The position numbers were made by a program, and so were the translations under genes. Positions 56,590 through 64,000 of a stretch of DNA of 64,000 nt are shown here, piece by piece. The notes under the pieces are model-generated. The model was not told the DNA's origin and ran no database searches. It saw nothing but the letters and a program-made list of their open reading frames with translations. Source of the DNA: Portulaca oleracea (taxonomy: Eukaryota > Streptophyta > Magnoliopsida > Caryophyllales > Portulacaceae); NCBI GenBank assembly GCA_029582165.1, contig CM055887.1:11707190-11771189 (forward strand), in the 5' to 3' direction. Within the stretch, counting starts at the first letter, position 1; each line of letters begins with the position of its first letter.

Positions 56590-56770
56590 TTCTGTGAGTA
56601 AACTTAGGTTCTGATTGAGCTGAAATCTGCCCAAATCAGAGTTTGAGTCAATCAATTGAGGAAACAAAGAGGGGGAAATTGATGGGTTTTTGATCAATGG
56701 GAAAAGGAAGAAGAAGAGGAAATGAATGAATGTGTAAGCGAAGAAGAAGAAGAGGAGGTATGGGATGGGG
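56554..56770 (-). other. Exon 1 and 5' UTR of the AG-like gene
   Basis: From a predicted transcript start near 56770 to the donor ATG|GTACCT at 56554/56553. The first ATG is 56589-56587 and gives 12 codons. The exon ends in a second in-frame ATG (56556-56554) joined directly to GAAGTAACC of exon 2. Either could start the protein; a third in-frame Met lies 8 codons into exon 2. Confidence 0.65.
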
Positions 56771-56799
56771 ATGAGAGAGAAATTGCCCTGGAAGGTGGG

Positions 56800-56807
56800 T
56801 ATTTATA
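56800..56807 (-). promoter_or_regulatory. TATA box of the AG-like gene
   Basis: TATAAATA on the minus strand, about 210 bp upstream of the first ATG, followed by a CT-rich leader. Position and sequence fit a plant core promoter. Confidence 0.7.
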
Positions 56808-57180
56808 AAAGTGGAAAAATCATTTAAACCCCTCTCATCTAATTTCTTACCAAATTAAACTTGAAAACTACTAAATGATAATAATTTTACCTCCTCAAAG
56901 TCTAAGTCTCTCTTTATGCCTATCTTTTTCTCTCCCTCTCTTTCTCTTAGTTTTCTCTGTCTAGAACAGCAGAGAAGGCACCAGTAGAGAGAAGAGGGGT
57001 AATGGTAATGGGGGATATCTTTATATGGACGGTGTGTATTGAAAAGGAGAAGGCTAAACTCGGAAATCACTCAGCATATTCAGACTCCATTAACAGTTGA
57101 TTTATTGTACTATCTTATTACTGGGCAGGGAGGAAAAAGAAAAAAAAAAAGAAAAGGGTTTTGTTTGATGGGGAGGAAGA

Positions 57181-57247
57181 GTTGAGCAGAGATAGAGATA
57201 GTGATAGAGATAGAGAGAGAAAGAGTAGAGAGAGAGAGAGAGAGAGG
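57181..57247. repeat. (GA)n tract upstream of the AG-like promoter
   Basis: GATA and GAGA repeats about 0.4 kb upstream of the TATA box. GA repeats are bound by BASIC PENTACYSTEINE proteins, which regulate AG-subfamily genes in Arabidopsis; the link is only suggestive here. Confidence 0.6.
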
Positions 57248-57319
57248 GAAGGGGAAAAGGACTTCTGAAAGCTATTATTAATGGGGTGAATAAGACGTTG
57301 AGCTAAGGTTCCATCCACT

Positions 57320-58869
57320 CCACCACTCTCCCTTCAATTCCTTCCTTGCTTCCATCAACATATATTTTCCATACTCTCATTCTGGAAAATTAACGATTTA
57401 AGAAAACATAACCAGTGACAAGACTTCTGAATCACTTTTCAACTCCCCCCTTTCTTTTTTTCACTTTTCAATTTATTTATTTATTTATGGGTATTTCTCT
57501 ATTTCATTTTTAATTAAATTAAATGAATGTAAACTTGATGACAATTGTGTTGATTGATTGTGTTTTGTATTGGGTTAAGTATAGCCCCGGGTCATGTGTG
57601 TAGGTGTGTTACTATTTTTGCGATCAACTTTTCTCACATATATTACAATGGTGAAAAATATTTGAGCCAGATTCAATTTAGCTTGGATCGTTTCAGGAAT
57701 TAACTCCGATTTGGGATGATTGTTTTGATATTTTTATGTTTATTTGAGTCATTTGGGTCAGATCATTTTTGTCATATCCATAGTCATATTTGGCAACCGA
57801 CCCTTTGTTGATTATATCAGCTATTTGACTCGGTTGATCACACTAGCTTTTTTGGGGGAAAATATTTGGTAAAAGTGAGTTGCTTACAACATTGTTGTAG
57901 GACAAAAGCATTTCAAAAGCTTGAAGTTCTTGTTGTTTCAAGTTAGTTTTTTGAAACCCAAAAAATTCTTTTACAAATTTAATTTACCAAACAGCTAAAC
58001 AAGGTTTATGACCAAATCAAATACTTAGCTAATTTTACCCAAAGCTCCTCTAAAAAGTTAATTGTGAAACACTCTACTGATATTGGGAGAAGAAAACAAA
58101 AGACAAGTACTCCCCTGAATTTCAAAATTTATTGAATTAATGAAAGAAAGATCTACTTTGTTTTTTGAGAGATGCCTTTTTCAAGTAATTTGTGCAAGAC
58201 CATTAATATGAAACTTTTTAAACCCTAGAAAATTTTGACATGATGTATATTGGATGGTTTTGTAACTTTATTGGCACAGAAGCATAAATCCATCAGTGTG
58301 CTCTATAGAGTAACTATGAAAAGGCAGTGTTATTACTGTGTAGAACGTAACTGACCCATGTATTAATTTGAAAACATGTGTACATACATATCTAGCAATT
58401 GGTAAAAACTAGGGAGACTAGTAAATCAACGAGGTATTAGGAAAACATATAATTAAGATTAAAGATGAAATAAACTAAATAAAATATTTAAAAAACTTTA
58501 GATAACAAATGTTTCATTATGCGGGGGTGATTTAGAATAAGAAGATCGACGTGATTAATGAAATAGAGGATCATCAACTATTATTAGAAATCTTGTGAAA
58601 CAAAATAAGGAGCGAGTCAAGACCATAGTTATTAAAATCTCGATCCTGATTTACGATCCTACGATTTTATGATCCAAAATCGTCGAAACGATTCTACAAT
58701 TTACACACGATCCATGATCTGCATGGGCTAAATTCCGATCCTAACTTCCCATAGTTTCGAGTTAAGATCCCGAATTTAACAACATTGGTCAGGACGAAAG
58801 TATTTATGTATTCATGTGGTTCATATGAGTAGATATGGAAGAAAAGAGTCCAGATATTATCTATGATAT
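57320..58869. other. Intergenic DNA upstream of the MADS gene
   Basis: No gene or element ends recognised. Confidence 0.5.
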
Positions 58870-58879
58870 GCCAGACAGA

Positions 58880-59000
58880 GTTTTGCTAACAATGTTTTTA
58901 TAGCGAGTGTCAATGCCTATCAAAGCGGTGGCAAGATCAGCTCTCCCAACCCAAGTTCATCAAAGCTCACCTAAGTCTTAGTGATCGAAGATTGTGATGA
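58880..59000 (+). pseudogene. F-box-like remnant
   Basis: A short stretch translates as QCLSKRWQDQLSQPKFIKAH followed by LSLSDR, matching the second half of the F-box of plant F-box proteins (C-S-K-W---I--P-F-H). It is preceded by stops and there is no following repeat domain. A broken fragment. Confidence 0.45.
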
Positions 59001-59209
59001 ACAAGGACTTATACTCTGCTTCTTGTACATCGACTAATGTATTCTCCGCCTCCTTGAGCAATGTCTACCTTGTGCTTGATGAAATTACTATCTCAACATC
59101 AAGCCTTCATTTTCTGGCTCTGCCTAATTCTTGGGAGCTAATTTATAGTTGTTGTGATGTATGGGCTTCTCGTAGTTGCCTAGTTGGTGACGTTAAGGAT
59201 CGATGATTT

Positions 59210-59540
59210 GCTTGTGTTGAAGCAACTGCTAGGAATATTAGGAAGGTGTATGTTGGCCAACATATATAGTACCAGTGTTAAGTATGGATTTCGGTACGTT
59301 CTATTTTGGATGTTTATAAGATTAATCATATTTTTACAGAACGTAATATGGTTGAGGACTGATTAGCTAAATTTGGTCTATTACTTCAGTCTACAACTTG
59401 TCTAATTTCTTGTTTGTCTTTATATTCTTCTTATGTTCTGTATGGTGATATCATTCGTAAATCTCATGAAAAAGGACTATCGAAATCACTGTTCTTACCC
59501 TTTTTATCAATAAAAATAAATAAATAAATAAATAATAACA
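59210..59540 (+). pseudogene. L1 3' end: RNase H tail and (TAAA)n
   Basis: Reads YKINHIFTERNMVED, a stop and LAKFG, the C-terminal motif (HI-REANxxADWLAK) of the L1-associated RNase H. About 130 bp later the DNA ends in AATAAATAAATAAATAAATAA (shortened here to repeats of TAAA, 59512-59535), the usual L1 tail. Confidence 0.6.
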
Positions 59541-59757
59541 TAAAAATTAAGCATCTTCAAATGGGTGGTCTACCACTAGTCTTCTTTACATCTCTCATCT
59601 ATTTGGATTTTAGACAGGTCCTATCGTAATAGCCCCATGTAGACATACAAATTATCTTGTCTCTTACATTTCTTCCGAAGACAACTTCTTACAGCAACTA
59701 TGGCCTAGTCACATTGGTCTACCACTAGTTCCACTTCAGATTCATTGATCATGACCA

Positions 59758-59805
<48 letters not shown>
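59758..59805. repeat. (ATT)n microsatellite
   Basis: About 15 perfect ATT triplets. Confidence 0.95.
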
Positions 59806-60367
59806 GAAGTATGAAAATTTCGATAAAACACTGGCCTAAAAATGAACTAGTTTTGGTTCAATTAGATTAAATATTTAAATACACTTAAAGGATGATCGTC
59901 AACCAATACCAATCTGCATGGTTCAAAGCGAAGTGTTTTCGCTAGAGTAACAACAAATTGCGACAATGATCTTGGCTCTAGTATTATTAGCCCCTCATTG
60001 GCGTGTTTAGCTCTTTTTAGTTGGTGCTTTATGCAATAAGTTTAATAACAACAACAAGCTCTCAAAGAAAATATATTTTAATGCAGTCTGGGGGACCAAC
60101 ATAGACAGTCTAACCCAATGAACGTAAGCAATGCAATAAGTTTAAAACATTAAACAAACAAACCCAAATTGTTAACTTAGTTCTACTCTGGCCAAGCAGG
60201 CTAGGGTAAATCACTAAGTTAACTCTTCTTATTTACTTTGTCCGTGTTCAACCAGTTGTAAGATCAAATGTTTCTGAGAATGCTATAAAGTAGCTCAAAT
60301 TCTCATAGCTCGCTATTATAGCGAATGTAATGACATTGGCTAATCTCATGAAATTATGTGAAAAATC

Positions 60368-60677
60368 TGTGAAATAATGGACTTGAGCCCAATTCAACCC
60401 AAAAGCTAACTTAGGAGGTTGAAGCACCCAAACCATTATAAACACCACAATATGGGTGTCAAAGGCTGATGTGGGACAACTTAACACGCCCCCTAACCAC
60501 GAGGCGCAGACAACTGCGGGCGTGACCCCAACATCAATGAACCTGGCTCTAATACCATGTGAAATAATGGACTTGAGCCCAATTCCACCCCAAAAGCTAG
60601 CTTAGGAGGTTGAGGCACCCAAGCCATTATAAACACCACAATATGGGTGTCAAAGGCCGATGTGGGACAACTCAACA
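60368..60677 (-). mobile_element. Intact TRIM retrotransposon with target duplication
   Basis: Two LTRs of 119 and 120 bp (60368-60486 and 60558-60677), nearly identical, starting TGTTRAGTTGTCCCACATC and ending TTATTTCACA on the minus strand. The 71-bp interior contains only a PBS (60557-60545, TGGTATTAGAGCC) and a polypurine tract (TAGGGGGCG, 60495-60487). AAATC flanks both ends (60363-60367 and 60678-60682). This is a complete terminal-repeat retrotransposon in miniature, read leftwards, with no coding capacity, moved by a partner element. Confidence 0.95.
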
Positions 60678-60682
60678 AAATC

Positions 60683-62879
60683 CTTTGATTCAATGCTTGT
60701 ATTAGGGTTGTCAAAAATTTACCTCATCTAAACATTTGACAAAGAATATAACCTAAAAAAGTCGAATGTATAGGGAAAATTAATATGTTGGAATTTAGAA
60801 TTCTGACTATTAGACTTGTACAGATTGAAAATGGGGTTGGGTCGACATGGGTTTAGCGATCTTGAGTCCAGATTGTCCAAATTTAAAGACAATAATTATG
60901 AGATTAACCATTTTCTGAATCCAAAATTACTAGGCTAAATTCATGTAACTCTGGGCCTGGGGTGAAAAAATGTAGAAATTGTTTGAGTTTATGTATGCAA
61001 CGTGCATAAGCTAGAATATGCTGATTTGTAGATTACCTAATTACTAAGGGTATGTTCTTTAGGCTATTTGCCAACTTATACATGTATTTCCTGTATCAAC
61101 CTGTACTTATATGCACCAACCTGGACCAACCTACATTCACTGCCACCAACTTGCAATCAATCCAAAAATTATTATCTTAATAAATATTAACATTTACAAA
61201 TATCAATTTTTATCTCAATAAGCTTTACACAATTAAAATATTCATGTGAATTTTTAAATTAAAAATAATTTTATACATTAGAAAATATTGAATTAGAGGA
61301 TTAGTAAAAGTAATTTAACATAATCTTATGAATTGTCGATGGAAGAAAAGGAGTGAATATTGATTATGTCATCCTCTAGGGGGTATCAATGTCATTACCG
61401 TTGAAACATTAGTTGATCTAAATTTAAAATTCTACTTTTTTAATTTACATTTAATTTTTTTTTTATCTTGGTTTACTTTTGAATTGGTCATTCTTATATC
61501 AAACTAATGGAAAATTATTATCATAAAAAAATAAAAAAACTATTGTAAAGTTAATCTATGTAATATATAAAGCCAAAGAGGTTTATAGTATGCAAATTTC
61601 GCTTTGCCCATTTTACCCCTCGCCATTGATAAATCATAAGAATAGAATAGTAATTCCAATATTTTTTATTTGCACCAAAATAGTTATCAAAGAAATTGTT
61701 ACCACCAAGATTTGAACCTTAAATGCAAAGGAAAACCCTCCAAGTTCTATACCACTAAACCACCATATTTTTAGTTAGTACTTTTTTCATATATATTCTC
61801 TATTTCCATCTTTCACAAAGGAATCATTGTCGTTTACTTCATATTATTTTATGAAAATAAGAAAAATCATAAAATCTGCCTAATATATTGATTGGTGTTA
61901 AATAAATTAAATCATTTATAATTTTTTTTGTCATTTACGAAAATGAGAAAAATCATAAAATCTACCTAATATGTTGATTGGTCTTAAATTAAATCATGCA
62001 TATATGTGTGTATCATAGAGAGATGGAGAGAAAGACAAATATGTCAGAATTTTATTTAGTATACAAATATATTGCAAGTCAAAATTATTTAAAAAGTATG
62101 TACATGATACAATTTATAGATTTTTATTGGATTTAAAAATTATCGTTACACATCAGAGTTAGAGTATCACCGATAATCTTTTTGTTCCTATATTTAGTTT
62201 TCGAAAAATTTCTTATATATTATGTTGTATTATAAGGCAAGATTCTTGATTAACTAAGAAATATTTGTTTTATCATATTTTTATTCTAAGTTGCATAATT
62301 GCATTCTTGTAACAATCAAGAAATCCAATGACACAAATAAATAATAGAAACGTAATGATTCATTAAGGTATTCGATAATATTTTCCCCAGAGAAATTAAA
62401 ATCATATAAAATTAAAAAAAACAATCATAAGGAAGATAATATATATAACGCATAATTGTTCATACTGAGAGTAAATGAACAATAATGAATAATATTGCTT
62501 CCGCCTCACTGTATTTTTATTTTGAACATGTTCGTTCCTACTTATTTTGGCCGAGCTTATTACAAGTTGAACTTATCTAAACTTATTTTGAACTTATTAT
62601 ACTGAACTATATAACCTGAAGTTAGTTGTTTGATCTTATTTGATTTCATTTGAAAGAGTTATTTTGCAAATTTATCTTGAACATATTTAACTTATTTTGA
62701 GAAACAACTGAAAGTAAGGTAACTTTAACTGCACTGACTTGCCAACATCTATCATGAGCCAAAGTCGAATTATTATTGTGATTTTTATTTTTAAGCAAAA
62801 TCAATAGTGTCAAGTGTCAACCGTTTTTTTTTTTACATAAAACATTCAATTTTCATCAAAGGATTAATTTTTGTCTTTT
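60683..62879. other. AT-rich intergenic DNA
   Basis: No genes recognised. 61070-61170 has repeated CCAACCT/CACCAAC words; 62540-62720 has facing ACTTATTTTGAACTTA words that may be an eroded MITE. Confidence 0.45.
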
Positions 62880-62884
62880 GTTTA

Positions 62885-62985
62885 TTTATGTACAACAACA
62901 ATAACGGTCCTCAATATAGTCCTCCTGATGAGGGTTTGAAGGGATCCAGGTGTAGGCGGTCTTCGCCTCATGCGCAAGATTGTTT
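62885..62985 (-). mobile_element. SINE-like fragment
   Basis: ACAACAACAATAACGG, then GGATCCAGGTGTAGGCGGTC and TTCGCCTCATGCGC. It shares two blocks with 56325-56410. The (TTG)n tail on the minus strand is like Au-type SINEs. No full-length copy in the window. Confidence 0.35.
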
Positions 62986-64000
62986 CATTTTTTTAATATA
63001 ATTTTGAAAAAAAAGTTGCAAGAAAGATAATGTTAATTGCACGAGTTAGCCAATATTCATCTTAACCCGATGTTGAACTAATATTAAAAATGTTGTTTAT
63101 GAAACTCATACACGCAAAATAAATTTAACGACACATGCACGCAATGCGTGCAAATCAAAACTTGTCTTTTTAATTGAAAAGTCTTATCCAATTTTCTAGG
63201 ACTTGTTAACACGTGTGTGAAAAATCATTATTTACATCTATTGTTTTTATTTTATTTTTTCCTTGGTATTGTTTGGTTATCTTTTTATATACACTATTAA
63301 TGGAGTTTTTTAAACATAGGCTTTTTTCAATCTTTGTTATTGAAAAGATATAACCATTGTAATCTTTCTGTTTAAAATTCTTTTCCAAGTTTCTAGAAGT
63401 AGTTGACACTTGTGTTGTAAAGAATTAGTGACTCTTTTTACTTTTATTAATTTTATTTTTCCTTTGGTATTATTTCTTCCTATTAAACTATTTGTAAGCT
63501 TACCAAACATAAGTAACTTTTATCATTGATATATTACAACATTTTCACCATGTTTGTAAATTGTAATCTATTCATTGGGCTCCATAATTTTTCTTTCAAT
63601 ATTACCATTAGTTGTTCTTATTTTTCTAATTGTTCACCTTGTTAGATAAGTACAATTGCTTTTTGGTTGTCTTCTATGCCATAGGATATGTGTTGGTATA
63701 TAATTGTTGCTCTGTGTCTATTATTTTCCTGATAAGAGTAGAGATAATCTTTTTGTCATTGATATTGATACATAGAAATGAGGATTGAAAATGGAGAAGC
63801 AACGTTGAACCCAATCTCAAACTACAAAGTTAATTGATTGACCTTGTTTATGATTATAAATTGAAGAACCTAAAACCTGAATGGAGAGAATTGTGAAAGA
63901 ATTTGGAGTTTGTTGGAAATATTTCAAGAGTATAAGATAATTATATAGCCTAAAGAATTATATATAACAAGTATAAGGATCATATATAAGTGAAACGTCA
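62986..64000. other. AT-rich intergenic DNA to the right edge
   Basis: No genes recognised. 63141-63157 contains the palindrome TGCACGCAATGCGTGCA, reminiscent of a Helitron end hairpin, without a CTRRT terminus. Confidence 0.45.

Noticed and set aside
57118..57318. Ser/Leu-rich frame upstream of the MADS gene
   Set aside because: Encoded by the (GA)n microsatellite; chance frame.
60248..60714. Two similar short minus-strand frames
   Set aside because: Their similarity comes from the duplicated TRIM LTRs, not from a gene family.
63141..63157. Helitron 3' end
   Set aside because: The hairpin is present but there is no CTRRT end, no 5' TC end and no helicase sequence.

Overview
This is nuclear DNA from a flowering plant, very probably a eudicot. 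It carries an intron-rich AGAMOUS-type MADS-box gene, plant-specific LTR retrotransposon lineages (Tork-like copia, Tat-lineage gypsy with a second RNase H, a TRIM), Stowaway-like MITEs and L1 fragments in AT-rich intergenic DNA. The species cannot be named from the sequence.

Layout. 1-6.2 kb: a partial reading frame at the left edge, a Stowaway-like MITE, microsatellites and otherwise empty AT-rich DNA. 6.2-11.1 kb: a decayed copia element on the minus strand with a complete 5' LTR and a truncated 3' LTR. 12.0-12.35 kb: one LTR plus primer-binding site of another element. About 12.4-30.4 kb: a large Tat-lineage gypsy element on the plus strand (LTR, tRNA-Arg-type PBS, gag, protease, a long open pol). 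Its 3' part carries two spliced genes in antisense that encode plant mobile domain (PMD) proteins, then a 31-bp minisatellite. About 30.6-39.0 kb: Tat-derived non-coding DNA and a pol-less minus-strand Tat element with its own 1.65-kb LTR. 39.4-41.7 kb: a minus-strand LTR interrupted by a solo LTR. 41.9-43.8 kb: L1 remnants. 45.1-57.2 kb: the AGAMOUS-like gene on the minus strand, with its 8.6-kb second intron, TATA box and candidate enhancer boxes. 57.3-64 kb: mostly empty DNA with F-box and L1 remnants, a SINE-like fragment and an intact 310-bp TRIM with target-site duplication.

The most unusual signal is a set of dispersed, short, imperfect palindromes in retrotransposon non-coding DNA. 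The plus-strand Tat element carries about 55 copies of a motif whose full form is AAATYC-TCGC-GGATTT. It occurs in the LTR, leader, 3' region, upstream of both antisense PMD genes and inside an intron of one, but in no coding exon. The neighbouring Tat-derived DNA carries about 20 copies of an unrelated motif of the same geometry, CATRCC-N4-GGYATG, with compensating changes between the arms. A third set (34.2-35.0 kb) has four hairpins whose 8-9-bp stems differ in sequence but stay complementary. These look like structure-selected elements: hairpins in RNA or single-stranded DNA, or dimeric protein sites. By analogy with the VANC proteins of Arabidopsis VANDAL transposons, the antisense PMD genes could encode a factor that reads the first motif; this is inference only.

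The only evidently functional host gene is the C-class MADS gene. Eight coding exons join into a continuous 261-codon frame, all with GT-AG junctions and exon sizes typical of the family. Both PMD genes and both retrotransposon gag regions carry inactivating lesions, while the Tat pol frame is still open.
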